Part shown: positions 21,840 to 29,872 of the stretch, piece by piece | Numbering within the stretch: the first letter of the stretch is position 1 | Layout: every line of letters begins with the position of its first letter | From: a virus | Strand: one strand, 5' to 3' | DNA: 40,202 nucleotides | Virus record (IMG/VR): IMGVR_UViG_3300027861_000070 | Location: 1 to 40,202 of that record | Made by a program: the position numbers and the translations under genes | The notes under the pieces: model-generated | Told to the model about the DNA's origin: nothing | Database searches by the model: none | The model's input: only the letters and a program-made list of their open reading frames with translations

Positions 21840-23287
21840 TGGCTGTACACTTTTATGCATTGGAATGGACCAGAAGAGATTCTGAAGGAAATCTAGGAAC
21901 ACCAGTTAATTTAACTGATGCTGTAGATTGGAACTTCAAGAAAGGAATCGGAGGAAGGTCTGCTTCATTTGAAGTTAATCTAAAGAATAACTGGAAGGAT
22001 TACATTGCAGAAGCTGGTGCTAGACAAGATGAAGTAGAAATTCAAGAAGATGATTTAATAAAGGTGTATGCAGATACTAATCCAATAACAAAGACATCAG
22101 ACCAACTAATCATGGTAGGAAACGTTATGTCTTATGAAGGAAATATAGATGGAAAGAAAAGAAGGATAAGGATTAAATGTTCAGATTATTCACAATTAAT
22201 ATTAAACAAAGTTCCTCCAAAGGGATTCTTTAAAGCAAGCGATGGTGCAACTTCATCTTCAATTGTTATAAACATAATTAAACAAATATCAGAGGATGAA
22301 AATAGTCCTGGAGCGTTTAAGATAGATACTGCAAATGTTGCTACCACACGAAGTGACAGCTCAGCGTTTCCTAGTGTTGATGCATCTAAAATGATGAAAC
22401 CAGCCTATGAATGGTTGGATGATATGTCTCAAATTGAGAATACAAATTCAGCAGCAGAACAAGCTCCAGCTGGAACTTTAATTGATACTCAATCTTATGT
22501 ATGGTATGTTGATGAGAATAATAAACTATTCTGGTTCTTTCCAGATGATGCACCAACAGCGACGATAACTCACGGTATAACTCCAGTTTATAAAATAAAG
22601 ATGAAGAAAGATGTCTTTGATGTTATAAATATGGTTATCATTAGAGGTGGAAAAGATAAGAATGGTTCTGGTATCACTTGGTATTATTATGATAGAGGAA
22701 CTAAACAAAAGGAATTGAGATATAAAGTTATCCCAAAACCAAAACTAGCAGATTTAAGAAGAGATGAATTAATAAGAGAAGATAATGCTAAGACTACATT
22801 AGATGGAGAAGTTGCATTAACAGATACTACAATCTCTTTAGTGGATGCAAGTTCATTTCCAGCAAGTGGAACAGCAAGAATAAATACAGAATATGTCCAA
22901 TATACAGGAAAGTCAACTAATGATTTAACTGGATGTAAAAGAGGGTCATTTGGGAGTATACCAAACACTCATACAACTGGAAGTAATGTTGATGATGCAA
23001 CTACTTATGGTGCTATGAGTAATAGTGATTTTAGAGATGAAGTTAAGAAAGCAATTGAAACTCAAGGAAGGAATATTACAACTAGATATGGAGATGCTAG
23101 ATGGAAAGGAAATGTTGAAGTTAGAGGAGCAAAATATACTGCTGGACAAGTTATAACTTTGGTAGCAAAAGATATTGGAATACTTAGTCAAGAATTAAGA
23201 ATACATGATGTTCATCAACAAATGACAAAAAAAGGATGGTTCACAACTCTCAAGTTAGAAGAGGATGAAAAGATAATAGGTAGTTAA
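21839..23287 (+). CDS. Tail hub / baseplate hub protein (gpD/gp27-like)
   Basis: A 482-residue protein starting MAVHFYALEWTRRDSEGN. The N-terminal part has the tail hub look (LIKVYAD..., VGNVMSYEGNIDGKKRRI, CSDYSQLILN), followed by an insertion and a C-terminal segment QVITLVAKDIGILSQELRIH with VHQQMTKKGWFTTLKLE, usual for hub proteins of the gpD/gp27 type. It would form the ring that links the tube to fibres. Residues about 310-370 hold a small beta insert (VSL.DASSFPASGTARIN) found in several phage structural proteins. Confidence 0.72.
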   Translation: MAVHFYALEWTRRDSEGNLGTPVNLTDAVDWNFKKGIGGRSASFEVNLKNNWKDYIAEAGARQDEVEIQEDDLIKVYADTNPITKTSDQLIMVGNVMSYEGNIDGKKRRIRIKCSDYSQLILNKVPPKGFFKASDGATSSSIVINIIKQISEDENSPGAFKIDTANVATTRSDSSAFPSVDASKMMKPAYEWLDDMSQIENTNSAAEQAPAGTLIDTQSYVWYVDENNKLFWFFPDDAPTATITHGITPVYKIKMKKDVFDVINMVIIRGGKDKNGSGITWYYYDRGTKQKELRYKVIPKPKLADLRRDELIREDNAKTTLDGEVALTDTTISLVDASSFPASGTARINTEYVQYTGKSTNDLTGCKRGSFGSIPNTHTTGSNVDDATTYGAMSNSDFRDEVKKAIETQGRNITTRYGDARWKGNVEVRGAKYTAGQVITLVAKDIGILSQELRIHDVHQQMTKKGWFTTLKLEEDEKIIGS

Positions 23288-23289
23288 AA

Positions 23290-23631
23290 ATGGTAATGAT
23301 ATTAGAAGGAAAGAATAAAATAAGAGATTTAATTGATGCAGATATAGATAATGGTCAACTAGGAACTGGAACTACTGCAGAGACAGAAGCAGACACAGGA
23401 TTAGAGACAGCAGTTGGTGCAACTGAAATAGCAGTTACAACTACAACTGCAAGTAAACAATTACAAATAGATTACAATTTAAGTTCAACTATTGGAAATG
23501 GAAGTACATATTCGGAATATGAATTTCAATCCACAGAAGCTGCAGTAAGCTATAACAGAATAACATTCTTTGGAATAGCAAAGACAAGTTCAGAAGAGTT
23601 TCAAATTTCAACAATATTAGATATAGAATAA
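23290..23631 (+). CDS. Small tail tip protein candidate
   Basis: A 113-residue Thr/Glu-rich beta protein starting MVMILEGKNKIRDLIDAD. It lies directly between hub and receptor-binding candidate with a TAATG overlap. The sequence is consistent with a fibre adaptor. An alternative start two codons later (MILEGK) is possible. The family is unknown. Confidence 0.6.
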   Translation: MVMILEGKNKIRDLIDADIDNGQLGTGTTAETEADTGLETAVGATEIAVTTTTASKQLQIDYNLSSTIGNGSTYSEYEFQSTEAAVSYNRITFFGIAKTSSEEFQISTILDIE

Positions 23632-25952
23632 TGGTAGAATTAGGACAAACACTTGGAAAGAGTAGGCAAGAAGACCAGAAGACACAGGATGAGATTGGTC
23701 CAGATGATACAATATTTCCTGTATTTAAAGTTTTAAGAGATAGAGTAAATATTAGAGATTTATCTACAATAGTTAAAACTAGAGATACTTCCACAGATAC
23801 TATATATGGATTAGCTACATATGGTACAGATGATTATGATGCCACATATGATAATTCACAAGTGGTGGTTAGAGTTGTTAATCCTAATAATGAATTCATT
23901 GAAAGATTTAGATTTGGAACATTTGAAAATACAACAATTACAGATGCAGATTGGAATACAACAACTAATTTATTGGGATTCACTGCAGGACAAACTGCAC
24001 AAACAACAGAAATATTCTTAAATAATGAAAACCTTATAAGTGCTAAACCAAAGATTACATTAGATAGTGGAAGTACAGAAATATTTTTAAGTAGAGATGC
24101 TGGAATTAGTTGGGGCAAGTTTACTAATAATATAGAAAGTAACTTTGCAGAGGTTTATTATGATATAGAGAGTTTTAATGTTGTGGGAGATTGGGAAAAT
24201 GGTTTTGATGGAGATGGTACAGAATCTATTGCGACAATTTCAAGTAGAAAAGGATTAAAATGCACAACTAATTTGGCAGGAGATGCTGTTGAAACTTTAG
24301 AAGATTGTTCAGCAACAGGAAGATTTTCTACTGTAGATAGTGTATCATTTCATGTGAATAGTACAACATACAAAGAGGGAGCTTCTGCGATGGATATTAC
24401 AAAATCAAATAGTTATGAAACAGGACATTGGAAATGTAATGATGATGCTGCAAATACTACCGTAGTAGATGCCACAGGAAATAATGATGGTACTGCAGCG
24501 AATAATACTTCAACTATGAGTGAAGTAGGAAAAATAAATGATGGATTAGCTTTTAATGGTTCTAGTGATGCAGTTACAATTGGGGATGTATTACCCTTAA
24601 CTTCAGGGGATTATTCTGTGTGTTGTTGGATTAAAATGAGTAATAAAGATTTTGGTGCTGGTGCACCATATCAAAATATAATCAATAAAGAACAATGGGA
24701 TAATGCTGGTTCAAATGCAGGATATGGATTTGTTATTGATGCAGATGATGATAAGGTTAATTGGTTAGTATTTAATAATGGAGATCACCAAACATATGGT
24801 ACCTCTTTAAGTGACAGCACATGGACACATATATGTGCAGTATTTGATTCATCAGCTAGTACATTAAAGTTTTATCAAAATGGAACATTAACAAATACTT
24901 CAACGAGTGTACCAAGCCCTAAAGCAACTGATGCTAATGACCAATTAACATTTGGAGCAGGTTCTCAAAATGGAGGACTAGGAGATAAATGGAAAGGAAC
25001 CTTAGATGATGTTAGATTTTATGATAGAGAATTAGATCAAGAAGAGATAGATTCAATATATCTTTCTGGAACTGGAACAGAAAATGCTTTAGGTGGAAGT
25101 AGTTGTGGGTTTGATATCACATTTGATTCTGCACAAAATATGGATTCAACATCAAAAAGATTTTGTTGGTATTTATATATTAAAGATCAGACAACATTAG
25201 ATAAAATAGCAAGTATAAAAATGTACTTATCTGATGGCAGTGGATGGAATGTATGGACTACCGCAGGTTCTCAAATAGGTACATTAACAACTGGATGGAA
25301 TTATTTTAGATTAAGACCAAATCTTCCAGAGGATGTAGAATCTGGTGGTGCAGATGAAACTGCATTAACTAAGGTAAGATTTAGGATATATACAAATAAT
25401 AATACTGATTTATGGACAGATGGGGATGTTATATTAGATTATGTTCAAGAAAGAACTCAAAGTGGATATGGTTCAGCATTAAATGGAAGTTATAGCGGAA
25501 ATTGGACTGGACATTCTACAAGTGACAAAATAGGATTCTATTTCTATTGTCCAGATTCAACCAAATTTGGTACATTACAATTTTCATTTGGAGATACAGT
25601 AAGCGGTGGAACACAACATAAAGCATTTTATCAATGGACAGTATCTGGTGGAGATATAGTAAATGGATGGAATTATCTTTCAGCAACTTTAAGTGAATTT
25701 ACATTAGATGGTTACACAATAGACTTTTCAGATATAGCGCAGTTAAGATTCACAACAAATTATGGGGGTTCAATAATAGATGATTCGCCATATGAACCAG
25801 ACGATACTCAAGATTACTATTTTAGTGATTTAGCTTTTGAATCTCAAAGTGGCACACCAGCGGTAACAAATGATTTAAGATTAAAACTTATAGAAGATGG
25901 AGCATCAACTGCAAGTATAAGTGAAATGGGAGTAGAATATACTCACGTATAG
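23631..25952 (+). CDS. Tail fibre with LamG/concanavalin-like lectin domain
   Basis: A 773-residue protein. Residues about 1-190 form an adaptor region; about 260-490 match a LamG/concanavalin A-like lectin domain (GHWKCNDDAANTTVVDATGN, then DGLAFNGSSDAV, YSVCCWIKM, WTHICAVFDSS, LDDVRFYDRELDQEEIDSIY). Later beta-rich repeats (WNYFRLRPNL and WNYLSATLSEF) resemble carbohydrate-binding sandwiches. It is the best candidate for the receptor-binding protein, recognising host surface glycan. The location at the end of the tail module supports this. Confidence 0.82.
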   Translation: MVELGQTLGKSRQEDQKTQDEIGPDDTIFPVFKVLRDRVNIRDLSTIVKTRDTSTDTIYGLATYGTDDYDATYDNSQVVVRVVNPNNEFIERFRFGTFENTTITDADWNTTTNLLGFTAGQTAQTTEIFLNNENLISAKPKITLDSGSTEIFLSRDAGISWGKFTNNIESNFAEVYYDIESFNVVGDWENGFDGDGTESIATISSRKGLKCTTNLAGDAVETLEDCSATGRFSTVDSVSFHVNSTTYKEGASAMDITKSNSYETGHWKCNDDAANTTVVDATGNNDGTAANNTSTMSEVGKINDGLAFNGSSDAVTIGDVLPLTSGDYSVCCWIKMSNKDFGAGAPYQNIINKEQWDNAGSNAGYGFVIDADDDKVNWLVFNNGDHQTYGTSLSDSTWTHICAVFDSSASTLKFYQNGTLTNTSTSVPSPKATDANDQLTFGAGSQNGGLGDKWKGTLDDVRFYDRELDQEEIDSIYLSGTGTENALGGSSCGFDITFDSAQNMDSTSKRFCWYLYIKDQTTLDKIASIKMYLSDGSGWNVWTTAGSQIGTLTTGWNYFRLRPNLPEDVESGGADETALTKVRFRIYTNNNTDLWTDGDVILDYVQERTQSGYGSALNGSYSGNWTGHSTSDKIGFYFYCPDSTKFGTLQFSFGDTVSGGTQHKAFYQWTVSGGDIVNGWNYLSATLSEFTLDGYTIDFSDIAQLRFTTNYGGSIIDDSPYEPDDTQDYYFSDLAFESQSGTPAVTNDLRLKLIEDGASTASISEMGVEYTHV

Positions 25953-25966
25953 GAGAATAATAAAAA

Positions 25967-26791
25967 ATGGGAATAATAATAGATGGACAATTAATATCTG
26001 CAGATGATATCCTTGGTAGTCAAAGAACTACAATAGAAGCAGGAGAAGATATTTCTGTTGGAGAAGTTTGCTATATTAAATTAAATGATGGTAAAGCGTA
26101 TGTTTCAGATAATGGAACACAAAATGATTATAGGGCAAATGGAATAGCAATAGCTGCAGTTTCAAGTGGAGCAGATGTTACTTTAATTACAAGAGGAAAG
26201 ATAGTAACAACAGGATTAACTGATAAAGAAGTTTATTATTTAGCTGCACAAGATGCAGCAGTTGGAGGATTACTTGGAGTAACCACAACTCAAACATCAG
26301 TTAAGTTAGGTGTAGCTAATGGAACTACAGAATTATACATTGATATAGTTCAAGATGATAGAGATGCAATTGGTACAATAAAAGCAGTTAATTTAGATTT
26401 AACTGGATGTCCGACATTAACAGCTTTCTGGCAATTATGTGATGGTACAACTATTTCAGATACAGAAAGTCCAATCACAGGACAAACAATTAAAGACATA
26501 AATGGAAGTAATCAATTCTTAAGAGGAAATGATACATCTGATACAGAAGATGCAACACCAACACACAATCACATTTGGTATAATGGAAATGCAGCAAATA
26601 GTGGAAATGATTTCATAACTGGAAGTACTTCTGGAGTTGCTGGAGCTACAACATATAATTCTGCAGGAAGCACAGTTGAAACACCTGTAAATACCGGAGA
26701 GGCAGATTTAGTTGAAGGAACATTCTACACAAATAAAATTGAAGCTAACCCTCCATATATGGACATTGTTTGGGTGATTAAGATAAAATGA
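25967..26791 (+). CDS. Tail fibre, collar-like C-terminus
   Basis: A 274-residue protein starting MGIIIDGQLISADDILGS with AGGAG nearby. The N-terminal part is DUF2190-like (VGEVCYIKLNDGKAYVSDN). The C-terminal part has FWQLCDGTTI, ITGQTIKDINGSNQFLRGN, TPTHNHIWYNG and PYMDIVWVIKIK, the signature of phage tail-collar/short-fibre tips. It is a second host-contact protein. The stop overlaps the papain-like gene by ATGA. Confidence 0.8.
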   Translation: MGIIIDGQLISADDILGSQRTTIEAGEDISVGEVCYIKLNDGKAYVSDNGTQNDYRANGIAIAAVSSGADVTLITRGKIVTTGLTDKEVYYLAAQDAAVGGLLGVTTTQTSVKLGVANGTTELYIDIVQDDRDAIGTIKAVNLDLTGCPTLTAFWQLCDGTTISDTESPITGQTIKDINGSNQFLRGNDTSDTEDATPTHNHIWYNGNAANSGNDFITGSTSGVAGATTYNSAGSTVETPVNTGEADLVEGTFYTNKIEANPPYMDIVWVIKIK

Positions 26792-27318
26792 AAATGGAAT
26801 TACAAATAGGGGATATAATTGGATACAAACCAAAAGCAACAGATAGCTTTGTATCTTTCTTAATTAAGATTGGTGGAAAGCAAAGATACTCTCACATTCT
26901 AATTTACATTGGAGATGGGAAAGTAATTGAAGCAGGACCAAAAGGAGTTAAGGTAAGTCCTAATTGGGTTACACATAAACCAAATGATTACTGGAAAGTA
27001 ATGAGACTTAAAGAGGAATTAACTCCAGAACAAATGGAGAGAATAATCTCAACAGCTTATGGTTATGAAGGAACTGGGTATGACTTCTGGCATTATCCTT
27101 TCTTAGGAATCTATTCATGGTTCTCAAGATTAGGTTGGGCAAAGAAGTTACTTAAATTAATCAAAAAGATTGATGATACTAAATTTATGAATTGTAGTGA
27201 ATTTGTAAGTAGAGTATACTTTGATGGAATTGAAATTGATTTGGGAGATGAAGAATCACATGATTTTACCTTACCAGATGATATTATGAATTCTGAACTT
27301 TTAGGAGAGGTAAATTAA
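26788..27318 (+). CDS. Permuted papain-like (NlpC/P60-YiiX type) hydrolase
   Basis: A 176-residue protein starting MKMELQIGDIIGYKPK. His36 in SHILIYIGDGKVIEAG comes before Cys136 in NCSEFVSRVY, the circularly permuted order of YiiX/YaeF-like members. Known relatives cleave amide or ester bonds in lipids or peptides. Next to fibres and a small membrane protein it may act as a lysis or entry enzyme; if the host is an archaeon the target is unlikely to be ordinary murein. No signal peptide was seen. Confidence 0.75.
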   Translation: MKMELQIGDIIGYKPKATDSFVSFLIKIGGKQRYSHILIYIGDGKVIEAGPKGVKVSPNWVTHKPNDYWKVMRLKEELTPEQMERIISTAYGYEGTGYDFWHYPFLGIYSWFSRLGWAKKLLKLIKKIDDTKFMNCSEFVSRVYFDGIEIDLGDEESHDFTLPDDIMNSELLGEVN

Positions 27319-27555
27319 ATGGTAAAAGATAAAACAGTAGTAGAGTTAACCGGTAGAGACATTTTAGATGAAATAAAACTTCTTAGAGAAGAAAATAAAC
27401 AAGACCATAGGGATTTGGATAGTCGATTAGATGCTATTGAAAAGCAGACTACCAAAACGAATGGTACAGTCAAAATGTTAAAAGGTTCTACTGCAGTTCT
27501 TGGAACGATTGTTTTATCTTTAACGGGTTGGTTCTTAATGTACGTTATTAACTAA
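27319..27555 (+). CDS. XhlA/holin-like small membrane protein
   Basis: A 78-residue product starting MVKDKTVVELTGRDILDE. A charged coiled-coil N-terminus (about 1-50) is followed by one membrane segment at about 58-77 (STAVLGTIVLSLTGWFLMYV). This is the layout of XhlA-type holin partners. It follows the papain-like hydrolase after GGAGAGG, so the two may form a lysis or entry unit. Functional proof is lacking. Confidence 0.65.
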   Translation: MVKDKTVVELTGRDILDEIKLLREENKQDHRDLDSRLDAIEKQTTKTNGTVKMLKGSTAVLGTIVLSLTGWFLMYVIN

Positions 27556-27590
27556 CCTTTATAAATAGTATATACTAGAGTATCTATATC

Positions 27591-27634
27591 TTTATATATG
27601 ATGAGTGCTTTATATATACAGAGTAATATTCAAA
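27591..27634 (+). promoter_or_regulatory. Promoter and leader start of the 175-residue gene
   Basis: TTTATATA at 27591-27598 is followed by GATGAGTG and a second TATATATA tract, closely matching the box before 37926. The predicted RNA start near 27620 coincides with CAGAGTAATATTCAAA (27619-27634), which is shared with the capsid leader. Further AT-rich boxes lie at 27557 and 27610. Confidence 0.65.
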
Positions 27635-27653
27635 TTATAGGAGGAAAAATAAA

Positions 27654-28181
27654 ATGAATGACAAATTGAAGAAGGCTTTAGCATTAGGTGCTGCGGTTGT
27701 CGTTGGTGGAACAGGAGTCGGAGTATATGACGGAGCACAACCAAACGGATTAACTAAAGACTTAGAAGAGCTTCAATTGAGCTATGATGAAGTAGCATTG
27801 GAAAATGCAGGCTTACTGTTAGATGTGGAAGCATTAAAAGCAGAATTATTATTACATAGTGAAATAATTGAAGAAGCAGAAGCAGAAGAAGCAATGAGTG
27901 TTCTAGCTTATCTAGAAATTCTAGATGAAACAAGAGATATCGAAGATTTCTTAGTTGATGAATTCGGATGGGATATCTCAGATGATGATGATATCGTTAT
28001 CGGCGAAGCTAGAGACATCGAAGTTATAGAGTCAGATTTTGAAGATGAAGACTATGTATTTAGATTTAAATATGTACCAGTTTCATATGAAGATGATGAT
28101 AATGAATATGATGAGATGTTAGACATTTACGTTAGAATAAAAGACGGCGATGTTGACCAAATAGCATACGTGGAAGCGTAA
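27654..28181 (+). CDS. Acidic membrane-anchored or secreted protein, likely highly expressed
   Basis: A 175-residue product starting MNDKLKKALALGAAVVVG. Residues 8-27 form a hydrophobic signal or anchor; about 33-100 is a coiled coil, and the C-terminal half is extremely acidic (DISDDDDIVIGEARDIEV, YEDDDNEYDEMLDIYV). It has its own promoter, a leader and a terminator like the capsid gene's, so strong late expression is expected. It is not recognised. Possible roles are a spanin-like or surface-exclusion protein or a virion surface protein. Codons contain more C-ending and CG triplets than neighbours. Confidence 0.72.
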   Translation: MNDKLKKALALGAAVVVGGTGVGVYDGAQPNGLTKDLEELQLSYDEVALENAGLLLDVEALKAELLLHSEIIEEAEAEEAMSVLAYLEILDETRDIEDFLVDEFGWDISDDDDIVIGEARDIEVIESDFEDEDYVFRFKYVPVSYEDDDNEYDEMLDIYVRIKDGDVDQIAYVEA

Positions 28182-28188
28182 ATACAAC

Positions 28189-28212
28189 AAGGGGGAAACC
28201 CCTTCTTTTTTT
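28189..28212 (+). terminator. Intrinsic terminator after the 175-residue gene
   Basis: A 6-base stem AAGGGG/CCCCTT with GAAA loop is followed by CTTTTTTTTT. Flanking GCGTAAATACA and TTTTAATCAA are shared with the capsid terminator. Confidence 0.85.
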
Positions 28213-28238
28213 TTAATCAAGTTGGTGGAGGTGCTACA

Positions 28239-29018
28239 ATGAGCTTGGAGAGTTTGATGATGAAGCATGAAAGGTTAGTGATGGTAAATGATATACATGT
28301 ACCATTCCACGATGAAAAGACATTAGAGTCCGTTAAGTATGGACTAAAATATATGAAACCCGATAGACTTATCTTGGGTGGAGATATAATAGATTTCTAT
28401 AGTATAAGTCAGTTTCAAAAAGACCCTGCTAAACGAATGAGTTTACAAGCAGAAGTTACAGAAACAAAAGGAGTTCTTGAGGATTTAGTTAAAGCTGTTC
28501 CAAAAGGATGTAAAGTAAATTATTTATTAGGTAATCATGAAGAGAGATTACAGAAGTATATTCATTCTAATTCACCAGAATTGCATTGGGTAGATGGACT
28601 TAAGTGGTATCAAATACTTGGATTACAAGATTTAGATATAAGACCAATAGACCAAAGATGGATGGAATACAAAGGAATAATGTATAGCCATCTAAATAGA
28701 GCAAATAAGTATGGTGGATATACAGCAAAGAATTTAGGTACAGATTTTAATAGAACAATAGTACACAGTCACACACATAAGACAGGACATGTAAAGCATG
28801 GAACCTTAGATTTCTATGATAATGGATGTTTATGTGATTTACAACCAGAGTATATGTCTGGTAGTGGACCAAGTGTATGGAGTCAAGCATTTATGGTTGT
28901 TGACTATGTTGGTAAACAAGCTAACTTTAGTCAGATACAGATTAAAGACCATATGTTTGTATATGATGGGAGGTTGTTTACCCCAGATGGCTACCGTAAA
29001 TTCACAAAGAAAAAGTAA
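28239..29018 (+). CDS. Calcineurin-like metallophosphoesterase
   Basis: A 259-residue protein starting MSLESLMMKHERLVMV, with GGAGGT six bases upstream. The metal-binding motifs are DIH (18-20), GGDIID (47-52), GNHE (98-101) and HSHTH (176-180). Relatives hydrolyse phosphate esters of nucleotides, DNA ends, proteins or lipids. It opens the rightward accessory cluster, followed after two bases by a zinc-ribbon gene. The substrate is unknown; roles in DNA processing or host nucleotide signalling are both possible. Confidence 0.85.
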   Translation: MSLESLMMKHERLVMVNDIHVPFHDEKTLESVKYGLKYMKPDRLILGGDIIDFYSISQFQKDPAKRMSLQAEVTETKGVLEDLVKAVPKGCKVNYLLGNHEERLQKYIHSNSPELHWVDGLKWYQILGLQDLDIRPIDQRWMEYKGIMYSHLNRANKYGGYTAKNLGTDFNRTIVHSHTHKTGHVKHGTLDFYDNGCLCDLQPEYMSGSGPSVWSQAFMVVDYVGKQANFSQIQIKDHMFVYDGRLFTPDGYRKFTKKK

Positions 29019-29020
29019 AA

Positions 29021-29212
29021 ATGATAAACGTAAAAAAAGAGAAGTGTATAGAAAAGCATCTCGTATGCCCCACTTGCAAAGGAATAGCTAGATATGTTGA
29101 ATCAGACTACTTCTATAATAAAGATGGAAGTAGAGTGATTTGGACTAAACTATACAAATGTAATGATTGTGGTAAAGAATATCTAAAAGAGTTAAATTCC
29201 ATCCTAAGCTAA
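29021..29212 (+). CDS. Small zinc-ribbon protein
   Basis: A 63-residue product starting MINVKKEKCIEKHLVCPT. Two cysteine pairs, CPTC (16-19) and CNDCGKEY (47-50), enclose a basic strand region, the transcription-factor-like zinc ribbon. It lacks a clear ribosome site and probably depends on translation of the phosphoesterase gene two bases upstream. It is likely nucleic-acid binding. Confidence 0.7.
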   Translation: MINVKKEKCIEKHLVCPTCKGIARYVESDYFYNKDGSRVIWTKLYKCNDCGKEYLKELNSILS

Positions 29213-29236
29213 ATAGAAGCGATTCTACAGGGGGGT

Positions 29237-29872
29237 ATGGAAAGTGGACTCAAAGTACCAAAAATAAAAAAAGTAGCTGAGAAAGGGCTGTATGGTGCCT
29301 TCTCAGTGATATTAGAGGGAGTGAAAAGGATTGAAATGAAACATAATAATAACATAATTTTACAGGACCCACCAGGGAGAGATTTCAGTGTGGAGTTTTC
29401 AAGTGTAAAAAAAATAGAGAAATATTTAGATAGCCCTATATTAGATATAGGATGTAAAGCAGGCAAATTAGTATATAAACTAATAGACAAAGGATATGAT
29501 GCTTATGGTATGGATATAGGACCAAGAGCAGCTCAACAATGGACTAAACATAGGGAAAAGTTTTATGAAGGAGATATAGAAGAATATATTCCTTTTGATA
29601 TTAACTTTAAATTAATAGTAATGTCACATGTATTAGAACATTTGTATAATCCTCAAGAAACATTAACAAGGCTTCGGGGAAGATTAAAAAATGGGGGAAA
29701 GATATTTATAGAGGTTCCTATTGGAGATATGAGACACATATCACATAAAATAATTTTTAAAGATTTAAAAGAGGTAGAAGAAATGGCAAGAAATGGAGGA
29801 TATAAAGTAGATGAATCATCACAACGACGCGTGGACAATTGTTCAATCGCATATCTTTGGCTCAGTCTGTGA
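29237..29872 (+). CDS. Class I SAM-dependent methyltransferase
   Basis: Up to 211 residues. Motif I is ILDIGCKAGKL (68-78), followed by the acidic end of the next strand YGMDIG (90-95), MSHVLEHL (129-136) and LKNGGKIFIEVP (150-161), as in Methyltransf_11/23-type enzymes that often act on sugars or lipids. ATG at 29237 has only a run of G directly before it; ATG at 29336 with AAGGA seven bases upstream is a good alternative, leaving a 178-residue core. A hairpin (29277-29306) falls between the two. It begins the putative glycan cluster. Confidence 0.8.
   Translation: MESGLKVPKIKKVAEKGLYGAFSVILEGVKRIEMKHNNNIILQDPPGRDFSVEFSSVKKIEKYLDSPILDIGCKAGKLVYKLIDKGYDAYGMDIGPRAAQQWTKHREKFYEGDIEEYIPFDINFKLIVMSHVLEHLYNPQETLTRLRGRLKNGGKIFIEVPIGDMRHISHKIIFKDLKEVEEMARNGGYKVDESSQRRVDNCSIAYLWLSL

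Noticed and set aside
5932-28181. A bacterial (Firmicutes-like) phage interpretation based on low GC and GGAGG sites.
   Set aside because: TTTATATA boxes at leaderless distances, a PriS-like primase and an Hjc-like nuclease point to an archaeal host; no -35/-10 promoters were evident. The lineage stays open.
28239-29018. The metallophosphoesterase as Mre11 or SbcD.
   Set aside because: There is no Rad50/SbcC partner, and the protein is shorter without a capping domain, so only the general family is given.
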